Positions 18,008-25,837 of a DNA stretch of 64,000 nucleotides are shown piece after piece. The translations under genes were made by a program, and so were the position numbers. The DNA lies in NCBI GenBank assembly GCA_028275345.1, contig JAPWUV010000003.1, positions 293,587 to 357,586 of the forward strand, read 5' to 3'. Positions within the stretch are counted from its first letter, which is position 1, and each line of letters opens with the position of its first letter. This stretch comes from a bacterium. Its GTDB lineage: Bacteria; Zhuqueibacterota; Zhuqueibacteria; Oleimicrobiales; Geothermoviventaceae. The notes under the pieces were generated by a model. It saw nothing but the letters and a program-made list of their open reading frames with translations, made no database searches and was not told the DNA's origin.

Positions 18008-18931
18008 ATGGAATTCCTCCGCGAGCCCAATCTGGACTTCATCGGCGTCCGCAAGTACATGTACGCCCTTTCCGGATCGCTGATCTTGATCGGTATTATC
18101 TCGCTCATCGTGCGTGGAGGTCCGAATTACGGGATCGATTTTCTCGGCGGGACGGCTGTTCAGGTGCGTTTTGAGAAACCGGTACCGATCGCCGCAGTTC
18201 GGAGCGCGTTGTCGACGATGGGGCTCGGGCAATCGGAGATAAAGTACTTCGGCTCCTCATCCGAGGTATTGATCCGCGTCTCGGGCAAGGGGGAGAACCC
18301 CAGGCTTGTGGACGACATGATGGCTTCGCTCTCCAGGCTCATCCCCGATAATCCGGCCGAATTGCGACGGGTCGAGCGCGTAGGTCCGAAGATCGGGAGC
18401 GAGCTGCGCCGGGCCGCAATCTATGCAGTGCTAATCTCCCTGGGGCTCTTGCTGATTTACATCTCCTGGAGATTCGAGTTCAAGTTCGCCGTCGGAGCGG
18501 TCTTGGCCCTCTTCCATGACGTAATGATCACCTTGGGCGTATTCTCGCTGTTGAACCGCGAGATCTCGCTGACGGTGGTCGCGGCGTTCCTGACGCTGGT
18601 AGGCTATTCCTTGAATGACACCATCGTGGTCTACGACCGCATCCGGGAGAATCTCAAGATCTTCCGGCGCGAGAGCTACGAAAAGGTGATCAACAAGAGC
18701 ATCAATCAGGTGCTTTCGCGAACCATCATCACGTCGGGGACCACTCTGATGGCGGTCATCACCCTTTTCGTATTCGGCGGGGAAGTGATCCGGAACTTCA
18801 GCTTGGCCTTGCTGGTCGGGATCATCGTCGGGACATACTCGTCGATCTACGTAGCCAGTCCCGTCGTGATCGAGATGGAGCGCTGGGCGGAGGCGCGACG
18901 GAGCATTCAGCGCCGAGGCCGGACATCCTGA
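18008..18931 (+). CDS. secF: Protein translocase subunit SecF
   Basis: The 307-residue product has an N-terminal helix, the periplasmic domain starting GGPNYGIDFLGGTAVQVRF, and five C-terminal helices with DTIVVYDRIREN and the ALLVGIIVGTYSSIYVASPV segment, all diagnostic of SecF. It acts in the inner membrane with SecD. It is 29 bases downstream of secD and 12 bases upstream of the STAS gene, so all three are probably one transcript ending at the hairpin at 19311. Confidence 0.96.
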   Translation: MEFLREPNLDFIGVRKYMYALSGSLILIGIISLIVRGGPNYGIDFLGGTAVQVRFEKPVPIAAVRSALSTMGLGQSEIKYFGSSSEVLIRVSGKGENPRLVDDMMASLSRLIPDNPAELRRVERVGPKIGSELRRAAIYAVLISLGLLLIYISWRFEFKFAVGAVLALFHDVMITLGVFSLLNREISLTVVAAFLTLVGYSLNDTIVVYDRIRENLKIFRRESYEKVINKSINQVLSRTIITSGTTLMAVITLFVFGGEVIRNFSLALLVGIIVGTYSSIYVASPVVIEMERWAEARRSIQRRGRTS

Positions 18932-18943
18932 CGCGAGGCGGAC

Positions 18944-19288
18944 ATGACCGTCACAGAGACCATTGAGCACGGTGTGGCTGTTTTCCGGATCGCCGGGGAT
19001 GTGCTCGGGGGGCCGGAGGCGAGGGAGATCAATGAGCGGCTGCGGCGGGCCGTCCGCGAGGGCTGCAAGAACGCGGTGCTGGACGTCTCAGGCGTGGGAG
19101 TGGTGAACAGCTCCGGCCTCGGACTCTTGATCGCCGGACTCACGATCATGCGAAATGCGGGCGGGGAACTGAGGTTGGCAGGGGTTTCGTCCCGATTGCG
19201 GAAGCTGTTGGACGTGACGAAGCTCTCCCAGGTCTTCCCCCTCGACTCAACCGTGGAGGAGGCGCTGTCCCATTTTCTGGCCATTTGA
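18944..19288 (+). CDS. STAS-domain protein (anti-sigma-factor antagonist type)
   Basis: The 114-residue single-domain protein matches the SpoIIAA/RsbV STAS fold: VAVFRIAGDVLGGPEA at the start, the central VLDVSGVGVVNSSGLGLLI strand-helix, and a C-terminal about 30-residue helix with LSQVFPLDSTVEEAL. The phosphorylatable serine is S56 or S57 in N55-S-S-G, where the usual preceding Asp is Asn. Such proteins bind switch-protein kinases in partner-switching systems, but no HPK-type anti-sigma gene is nearby. Its placement behind secDF is unexplained. Confidence 0.85.
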   Translation: MTVTETIEHGVAVFRIAGDVLGGPEAREINERLRRAVREGCKNAVLDVSGVGVVNSSGLGLLIAGLTIMRNAGGELRLAGVSSRLRKLLDVTKLSQVFPLDSTVEEALSHFLAI

Positions 19289-19310
19289 TGGAGCTGCGAA
19301 TTTGAAGATG

Positions 19311-19345
19311 CTCCGGGTACGCACGCCGTGCCCGGAGTGTTTTGT
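19311..19345 (+). terminator. Rho-independent terminator after secD-secF-STAS
   Basis: Stem CTCCGGG (19311-19317) / CCCGGAG (19331-19337) with a partly paired loop, followed by TGTTTTGTGT. It separates this operon from purA. Confidence 0.75.
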
Positions 19346-19372
19346 GTCTACCCAACTTGAGGAAAACAGGCC

Positions 19373-20662
19373 ATGCCGGTCACCGTAGTCGTCGGCGCTC
19401 AATGGGGGGACGAGGGGAAAGGCAAGGTCGTCGATCTCCTCAGCGAGCGTTCCGACATTGTGGCCCGGTACCAGGGTGGGGCCAATGCTGGGCACACTGT
19501 GGTGGTCGGGGGGCAGCAATTCATCCTGCATCTGGTCCCCGCGGGTATTCTCCACCCGAAGATCACTTGCGTCATCGGCAATGGCGTTGTGGTTGACCCC
19601 TGGGCCTTGGTCGAAGAGCTGGATCAGCTGGGCCGACTGGGAGTCGTTGTGGATGGGCGACTTCTGGTCAGCCACCAGGCGCACCTGGTCCTTCCCTATC
19701 ATCAAGAGATCGATCGGTTCCAAGAGGCTGTGGCGGAGGAACGGATTGGCACGACGGGGCGCGGAATCGGGCCGGCCTACGCGGACAAGTACGCGCGCTG
19801 CGGGATTCGGGTGCAGGACCTGCGGGATCCCCACGAGTTGCGCGAGAAGGTCGAACGGGCCACGGAGGTGAAGAATCGCCTCATCACCCAAGTGTTCCGC
19901 GGCGAGCCCCTGGATGCGGCCAAGATCCTCGAGGAGCTGCTGCGGATACGGGAGAGGATTCTGCCCCTCGTGGCCGACACTTCCGGATTCCTCGCTCGGG
20001 CAATTTCCGAAGGGAAGCGGATCCTGGCCGAAGGTGCTCAGGGTACCTTGCTGGATGTGGATTTCGGCACCTATCCCTTCGTGACCTCCTCCAGTCCCAC
20101 GAGCGGGGGCGCATGCATCGGACTTGGGATCGGACCGACACAGATCGATCGCGTTTTCGGCGTGGTGAAAGCGTACGTGACGCGCGTGGGAAACGGGCCC
20201 CTGCCTACGGAGCTGACGGACGCCTTGGGGCAGGCCTTGCGGGATTGGGGAGGAGAATACGGCGCGACGACCGGCCGGCCTCGTCGCTGCGGCTGGTTCG
20301 ACGCCGTGGCCGCTCGGTACGCTGCGCGCGTCAACGGTCTGGATGCCCTCCTGATGACCAAGCTGGACGTGCTGGATCGGCTGGAGACGATCCGCGTTTG
20401 CGTGGCCTACGAGCTGGACGGCGAGCGAACCGAGGATTTCCCCGCCGATTGCTCCCTGTTGGCGCGGGTTCGACCCATCTACCGAGATTTCCCCGGTTGG
20501 CGGAAGGGAACATCGGAAGCTTCGCGCTGGGCTGACCTCCCTGTCGAGGCCCAGCGCTACGTACGAGCGCTCGAGGAGCTGTGCGGCACCCCCATCGCTC
20601 TTCTTTCGGTCGGCTCGGAGCGAGGGCGGACCGTCGTCCTGCGAGAAGATCTGCTCCCGTAG
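19373..20662 (+). CDS. purA: Adenylosuccinate synthetase
   Basis: The 429-residue product starts with the GTP-binding loop VVGAQWGDEGKGKVVD, including the catalytic Asp of GDEGKGK. NAGHT carries the catalytic His, and TTGRGIGPAYADK and TSSSPTSGGACIGLG follow. It makes adenylosuccinate from IMP and aspartate with GTP, the first committed step to AMP. Length is close to E. coli PurA (432). Start by ATG about 28 bases after the preceding terminator. Two amidohydrolase-like genes follow on the same strand and may be cotranscribed. Confidence 0.97.
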   Translation: MPVTVVVGAQWGDEGKGKVVDLLSERSDIVARYQGGANAGHTVVVGGQQFILHLVPAGILHPKITCVIGNGVVVDPWALVEELDQLGRLGVVVDGRLLVSHQAHLVLPYHQEIDRFQEAVAEERIGTTGRGIGPAYADKYARCGIRVQDLRDPHELREKVERATEVKNRLITQVFRGEPLDAAKILEELLRIRERILPLVADTSGFLARAISEGKRILAEGAQGTLLDVDFGTYPFVTSSSPTSGGACIGLGIGPTQIDRVFGVVKAYVTRVGNGPLPTELTDALGQALRDWGGEYGATTGRPRRCGWFDAVAARYAARVNGLDALLMTKLDVLDRLETIRVCVAYELDGERTEDFPADCSLLARVRPIYRDFPGWRKGTSEASRWADLPVEAQRYVRALEELCGTPIALLSVGSERGRTVVLREDLLP

Positions 20663-20723
20663 GGGCTCACCTCCGGAAGGTCGAGCCGGTCCGACGACAG
20701 GCGGCCAAGAGGGTTGAGGGGGT

Positions 20724-21605
20724 ATGCCTGAGGTGGAGTCCGACCGTTTCGCGATACCTTCGATGCCTTCACCTGTGGGTTTTCCGCTGGTCGACGCCAA
20801 CGCGGGGGTGGGGCATTGGCCTTTCCGCCGGTTGTCGCGGACGAACCCCGCCTCGTTGCTTGGCCATCTCCGCCGACTTGGGGTCCAAAGGGTCGTATTG
20901 AGCTCGAACGCCGCGGCGTGGTACCGCGATCCGTCAGAAGCGGATGCGGAGCTCCTGCGGCTTCGGAGAGAGCGTCCGGACACGGTCGCCGCTGTGGTCA
21001 CCATCTCGCCGGTCCTGCCGGAGTGGGGACGAGACCTGGAACGGGCATTGGGGGAGGGCGCCGCCGGAGTTCGGCTCCTGCCGCATTACCAAGGCTTCGA
21101 ACTGCTCTCCGGCCCGGTGCTCGAGCTGGTGAGCGCGCTTGCCGACCGACGGGTTCCCGTCGTCCTTCCGCTGCGGCTAGAGGATGAGCGGCATCAACAC
21201 CCCGCCTGCGTTGTTCGCCCGTTGACACCGGAGTCCATCCTGCGGTGGATCGAGCGCTTGCCGAATCGTCCGCCCATCGTATTGGGTACGGGCCGGTTCG
21301 AAGAATGGAAAAAGGTCGGGGCGGCACTCAAGCCGGAGGACGACGTGTACTTGGACCTCTCATTCGTGAATGGCCCGGATGGGGCGATCGAAGAGCTGGT
21401 GAGCCTAGTTTCAGCCGAGCGGCTGCTATTTGGGACGCGCGCGCCCTTCGCGTACGCATATCCCAAAGTCGAGCAGCTCCTTTCGGCGGACATTTCCCCG
21501 GAAGAGAGAAGGGCGATCGGAGCTGGCAACGCGCTGCGGCTCTTCTTCCGGTCGCACGGGGAGGGGATAGGTTTGCCACCGCTGAACCTACCTGTCGAGG
21601 GATAG
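20724..21605 (+). CDS. Amidohydrolase-fold protein lacking the N-terminal HxH metal motif
   Basis: The 293-residue protein has the amidohydrolase-2 layout with VDANAGVGHWPFRRL where metal-dependent relatives have an HxH, then RLGVQRVVLSSNAAAWYRDP, GAAGVRLLPHYQGFEL, LPLRLEDERHQHP, and RLLFGTRAPFAYAY near the end. The HxH pair is absent (D-A-N instead), so metal binding and catalysis are doubtful unless other residues substitute. It lies 4 bases from a second, motif-complete amidohydrolase gene, suggesting the two proteins act together. Substrate unknown. Confidence 0.7.
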   Translation: MPEVESDRFAIPSMPSPVGFPLVDANAGVGHWPFRRLSRTNPASLLGHLRRLGVQRVVLSSNAAAWYRDPSEADAELLRLRRERPDTVAAVVTISPVLPEWGRDLERALGEGAAGVRLLPHYQGFELLSGPVLELVSALADRRVPVVLPLRLEDERHQHPACVVRPLTPESILRWIERLPNRPPIVLGTGRFEEWKKVGAALKPEDDVYLDLSFVNGPDGAIEELVSLVSAERLLFGTRAPFAYAYPKVEQLLSADISPEERRAIGAGNALRLFFRSHGEGIGLPPLNLPVEG

Positions 21606-21609
21606 AGCG

Positions 21610-22356
21610 GTGATCTTCATCGATTCCCACGTTCATCTCGACGGGTTAACTCCGGCCTATTGGCGACTGGCTGATTACTACGGCGTCAGAAGGCTGCTTG
21701 TCTCTCACCTGGGGATTGGGGAAGCCGATTTCACCTGCGACCCCGACGAGGGCCAGCTTCGCCGATGGAATGACCTGGTACTCAAGGCGCGGAGGGAACG
21801 CCCGGGTCGCATTGAGGGGCTCTGCTACGTGAATCCCCGATTAGAGACGGCGGCAGAGGAGGTTCGCCGTTGCCTTGAGGCGGGCATGGTGGGAGTGAAG
21901 CTTTGGGTTAGCGTTCGCTACGATGACCGGCGGGTTGAGTCAATCGCCCGACTCGCGGGCGCGGCTGGAGTGCCGGTGTTGCTCCACTCGTGGAGGAAGA
22001 GCCTCGGCCAGCTGGAGCACGAGTCGACGCCGGATGAGGTCGCCTACCTGGCCCGGCGGTTGCCAGAGGTGAACTTCATCATGGCTCATGCCGGCGGCGA
22101 CTGGCAGTATGGCCTGCGCGCCGTGGCCTCGTTGCCCAACGTGTCCGTGGATCTCGCTTGCTCGGTGATCGACGAGGGGCTCGTGGAAGCGGCAGTCGCC
22201 TGGCTGGGAGCAGAGCGAGTTCTGTGGGGATCGGATGCCCCCGCCAGCGCCTTGTCCATCGCCGTTGGGAAGCTAGTGGCGGCGCGCTTGCCTCGGCGGA
22301 TGAAGGAACGGGTCGCATGGAAGAACGCCGCCCAGCTCTACGGGCTTAGCCTCTGA
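21610..22356 (+). CDS. Amidohydrolase (TIM-barrel metal-dependent hydrolase, amidohydrolase_2 type)
   Basis: The 248-residue product has IDSHVHLD (H7 and H9, the HxH metal pair), GMVGVKLWVS, VPVLLHSW (third His), FIMAHAGGDW (fourth His), and LWGSDAPAS (catalytic Asp). It is therefore likely a functional metal-dependent hydrolase or decarboxylase. Start is GTG at 21610, 4 bases after the preceding stop. Substrate is not deducible. The lamin-tail gene begins 70 bases downstream. Confidence 0.8.
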   Translation: MIFIDSHVHLDGLTPAYWRLADYYGVRRLLVSHLGIGEADFTCDPDEGQLRRWNDLVLKARRERPGRIEGLCYVNPRLETAAEEVRRCLEAGMVGVKLWVSVRYDDRRVESIARLAGAAGVPVLLHSWRKSLGQLEHESTPDEVAYLARRLPEVNFIMAHAGGDWQYGLRAVASLPNVSVDLACSVIDEGLVEAAVAWLGAERVLWGSDAPASALSIAVGKLVAARLPRRMKERVAWKNAAQLYGLSL

Positions 22357-22426
22357 GTTGAGGTGGCCGTTCCGAGTTGGGAGTTGTGGGGAGTCGCACC
22401 GTGGCGAGGAGACAAGGAGGGGGACC

Positions 22427-25400
22427 ATGTCCGGTCGAGTGGGTCTTCTTCCTGGGTTTGTCCTTTGGTTTCTGCTGGCGCAGGGCACGGCGGTCGGGCA
22501 AGTGGTGCTAAACGAGGTGATGTTCGATCCCCTCGGCAACGAGGCCACCGACGAGTTCATCGAGCTTCTGAACCTTGGACCAGACACGGTCGATTTGCGC
22601 GGCTGGAGGATCGGGGATCAGGACGAGCTGGACTTCCTTGTGGACGCCGGCCATGGTCTCCTGCTGGCGCCGGGTCAATTCGCGCTGGTGCTGGATCCAG
22701 ACTACTTCGCAGGCTCCAGGTCTTACGATTCCCTCATTCCTTCGACTGCCCTCATCGTGACGATCGACGATGCAAGCTTTGGGAAGGGGGGTCTCTCCAA
22801 TTCCAAGCCGGAGACCCTCTACCTCGTCTCCGCAGGCGGCGACACAGTGGCGTGCTACCGCTACGCCCTGGACAACCCATCCGGTCACTCGGATGAGAAG
22901 ATCGATCCCCGCGCCGGCGATTCGCCCGAGAATTGGGCGAACTCGCCATGGCCAGGCGGTACTCCGGGCGGTCCCAACTCCGTCAGCATTCCTGGGACCC
23001 AGCTGGAAGTCTGGATCTCGGGACAGAAAGATCGGGTTCTCGCGCTCGACTCCGCCCTGGCGGTGACCGTGGCCTTGCGGAACCGAGGGACGGAGGCACA
23101 GACCCGCATTCGGCTTGAGCTGTTCTGGGACCGGGATGCCGATGGCCATCTCGATAGCCTTGAGACGCTGGGTTCGTGTTCGGTGGAGAGGCTTGAGCCT
23201 GGTGGTGCGGAGGAATTCGTCTTCCGATTCGACCCGGCCGGCCCTGGCCTCTTCTTGCTCCGGGCGTTGGCTTTCGCTCCCTCGGGGGTGGCGGGTGACT
23301 CCGTGCTCGTCCGGGTTCCCGCCGCTCCGGGAGATGTCCGGGTGAATGAGATCTACTACTGGCCGGAGCTGGGCGAGCCGGAGTGGGTGGAGATCATCAA
23401 TCTGTCCGGCCGACCGGTAAATCTGGCCGGCTGGCGGCTGAAGGACGCCTCCAGAGGAAGCGGGGCGGAGCTTTCGCTCCGAGCTGGTCAGTGGTGGCTA
23501 CGGAGCGGCTCCTACGCGGTCATCGCAGCGGATACCGCCAGCCAACGCCTCAAACCATTGGCAGCGGGCGAACTCTTCGTGCCGAAAGGCCCGTTCCCAA
23601 CGCTGAACAACAGCGGAGACTCCGTGGTGGTATTGGACCCGGTGGGAAATCGGGTCGACGCCCTGGCGTACCTCCCCTCCTGGGGAGGCGCCGTGGGGGT
23701 CTCTCTCGAGCGGATGCGGGCGGAGGGACCGTCGGACCAGCCGAGCAATTGGGGAAGCTGCCGCGATCCCTCCGGCTCCACGCCGGGGAGGAGGAATTCC
23801 ATCAGTCCACCGGACAGCGATCTCGCCCTGCTGCCCCTCATCTGTTCGGGAGATGGGGTCGGCCAGGAATGGGGGGTGAGCCTGGCTGTAGCCAATCTGG
23901 GCACTGCGGAGATGCCCGGTGGGGCGGTGCGCCTGCGTGCGACAGAGGGTCTCTTCTGCCTGGAGAAGTCGGCGGAGTTTGTGGTCCTGCTACCGGAGAG
24001 GATTGCCCCCGGTGAGACGGTCAGAGCGATTCAGCGTTGGAAGCCGGACGTTCCGGGATGGATGCGGCTGGAGGCCATGCTGGAGACGAGCGATCAGGAT
24101 CGGCGGAACAACTCCCGATCTGCGGCGGTGTACCTTTCTCCGGCCCCGGGGACGGTTCGGGTGAATGAGATCCAGTTCGATCCTCCTGCGGACGAGCCCG
24201 AATGGGTGGAGGTGGTGAATCGGTCAGCTTACCCCTTGTCGCTGGATGGTTGGTACTTCGGCGATTCGCGGCAACGGGTAAGATTGGATTCCATCGGTCG
24301 ATGCGTGCCACCCGGTGGCTTCGCCCTGATCGCCGCGGGCGGCCTGATTCCTTCCGCCGCTCCCGATATCCCCACGTGGCGAACGCGGGGCACTTGGCCC
24401 GTGCTCAACAACACGGGCGATGGCACGGTGATTGTGCTGCCCAATGGCCGAGTCTGCGACAGCCTTTTCTACCGTCCCGAGTGGCGACGAGGGGGTCGGG
24501 GCAGTCTCGAGCGTCTGGACCCCGATGGCGACTCGCTGGATTCGCTGAACTGGGCAGCATGTGAAGACACACGTGGGAGCACGCCGGGCGCGGTCAATTC
24601 GGTGGCTGCGCGGGAAGTCGATCTGGCGTTGATCGATTGCTGGGCGACGCTCGATTATTGGCCAAAAAGCCGGCTTCTCTGGGTGGAGGTGAAGAACCGA
24701 GGAAAGAGGGAAGTCTCAGGCGCTTCTCTGGCCCTGCAGGGCGAGGAGGTTCCCGAGCAGACGGTCCCACTGCCATCACTCGCCCCGGGCCAGCAGACGC
24801 CGGTCCCATTGGAAATGGCCATCGAAGCTCCGGGACGTCATCGGATCCTCCTGTTCCTCCGCTGTCCTGGCGACGCGCGCCCTGCGAACGATTCGCTGCG
24901 TAAGGATGTGTACCTCTCGCCACCGCGCTCAGCAGTTGTGATCAACGAACTGTACGCTCGCCCGCTCCCAGGACAACACGAATGGGTGGAACTGGCCAAC
25001 AATACCGCATGGGACGTCGACCTCCAAGGCTGGAAGATCCACGACCGGAGGGGGAGGCAGTACGCCGCGACGGTGAAGGAGAGCTTCCTCTTGCCGGCTG
25101 GTCAATTGGGACTGGGAATGGAAACGCTTGCGGTCTTGGACGAGTGGGCAATGGAAAAATCCGTTCCCGGCACCGTTGTGAGCCCCTGGCCCTCCTTGAA
25201 TGACGATGGCGATGATGTGGTACTCGTCGACGCCAACGGGCTCACAATGGACAGCGTTTCCTACAGTCTAGACTGGAAGCTGGAGCGGGGTTTCTCTCTG
25301 GAGAGAGTGCGGAAAGATGGAAGTAGCCTCGATCCCGGAAATTGGGTGCGATGTACCCTTCCGGAGGGAGCCACACCAGGTCGGGAGAATAGCGTCTCCG

Positions 25401-25732
25401 GAGCCGTCACCACACGTGGAACCGGCCTTACGGCGACTCCCGTGCCATTCTCTCCCAATGGGGATGGGCGCGATGACCTCCTGCTGATTTCGGTGCAGCT
25501 CCCTCGGCCGTCGGCCACAGTTCGCCTGGAGGTCTACGACCTGGCGGGACGCCGGGTGCGGACGCTCTTGGACGACCAGCCCTGTGGTCCTTCCCGGTTG
25601 TTCGTGTGGGACGGTCGCACGGACGCGGGGATGGCATGCGGGGCAGGAGCTTACGTACTCTCGCTTCGGTGGTGGAGCGCGGACGGAGCCTCCGGATCGA
25701 GGCTCCTCCCTGTAGCCCTCGTGAGGCCGTAG
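22427..25732 (+). CDS. Secreted protein with four lamin-tail domains and a C-terminal FlgD-like Ig domain
   Basis: The 1101-residue product has a signal peptide (about 1-24). Four lamin-tail domains begin near residues 25, 304, 578 and 838, each opening with a V-x-V/L-N-E core and an E-[FW]-[IV]-E-[LIV] strand (NEVMFDP, NEIYYWP, NEIQFDP, NELYARP). CARDB-like beta-sandwich linkers separate them. The C-terminus (about 1000-1101) has PFSPNGDGRDD and VYDLAGRRVRTLL, matching the FlgD Ig-like tails of secreted FCB proteins. Lamin-tail domains are thought to serve in adhesion or as substrate anchors on extracellular proteins. No enzymatic domain is visible. ATG at 22427 follows AAGGAGG; an upstream in-frame start at 22358 is unlikely. 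Confidence 0.88.
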   Translation: MSGRVGLLPGFVLWFLLAQGTAVGQVVLNEVMFDPLGNEATDEFIELLNLGPDTVDLRGWRIGDQDELDFLVDAGHGLLLAPGQFALVLDPDYFAGSRSYDSLIPSTALIVTIDDASFGKGGLSNSKPETLYLVSAGGDTVACYRYALDNPSGHSDEKIDPRAGDSPENWANSPWPGGTPGGPNSVSIPGTQLEVWISGQKDRVLALDSALAVTVALRNRGTEAQTRIRLELFWDRDADGHLDSLETLGSCSVERLEPGGAEEFVFRFDPAGPGLFLLRALAFAPSGVAGDSVLVRVPAAPGDVRVNEIYYWPELGEPEWVEIINLSGRPVNLAGWRLKDASRGSGAELSLRAGQWWLRSGSYAVIAADTASQRLKPLAAGELFVPKGPFPTLNNSGDSVVVLDPVGNRVDALAYLPSWGGAVGVSLERMRAEGPSDQPSNWGSCRDPSGSTPGRRNSISPPDSDLALLPLICSGDGVGQEWGVSLAVANLGTAEMPGGAVRLRATEGLFCLEKSAEFVVLLPERIAPGETVRAIQRWKPDVPGWMRLEAMLETSDQDRRNNSRSAAVYLSPAPGTVRVNEIQFDPPADEPEWVEVVNRSAYPLSLDGWYFGDSRQRVRLDSIGRCVPPGGFALIAAGGLIPSAAPDIPTWRTRGTWPVLNNTGDGTVIVLPNGRVCDSLFYRPEWRRGGRGSLERLDPDGDSLDSLNWAACEDTRGSTPGAVNSVAAREVDLALIDCWATLDYWPKSRLLWVEVKNRGKREVSGASLALQGEEVPEQTVPLPSLAPGQQTPVPLEMAIEAPGRHRILLFLRCPGDARPANDSLRKDVYLSPPRSAVVINELYARPLPGQHEWVELANNTAWDVDLQGWKIHDRRGRQYAATVKESFLLPAGQLGLGMETLAVLDEWAMEKSVPGTVVSPWPSLNDDGDDVVLVDANGLTMDSVSYSLDWKLERGFSLERVRKDGSSLDPGNWVRCTLPEGATPGRENSVSGAVTTRGTGLTATPVPFSPNGDGRDDLLLISVQLPRPSATVRLEVYDLAGRRVRTLLDDQPCGPSRLFVWDGRTDAGMACGAGAYVLSLRWWSADGASGSRLLPVALVRP

Positions 25733-25749
25733 GGGCGGGGATAAACGTG

Positions 25750-25778
25750 TTGCTTTTTAGGGGGATGGAAGGTAAATT
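25750..25778 (+). promoter_or_regulatory. Weak promoter candidate for the PpiD/SurA-like gene
   Basis: TTGCTT (25750-25755), 17 bases, TAAATT (25773-25778). The -35 match is poor (3 of 6), but the -10 box agrees with others in the window. Confidence 0.4.
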
Positions 25779-25837
25779 CTCTAGCTTCTGTGGATACCGG
25801 ATCTTAGCTGAGCGATCGTTGAGTTGAGGAGAAGCCC

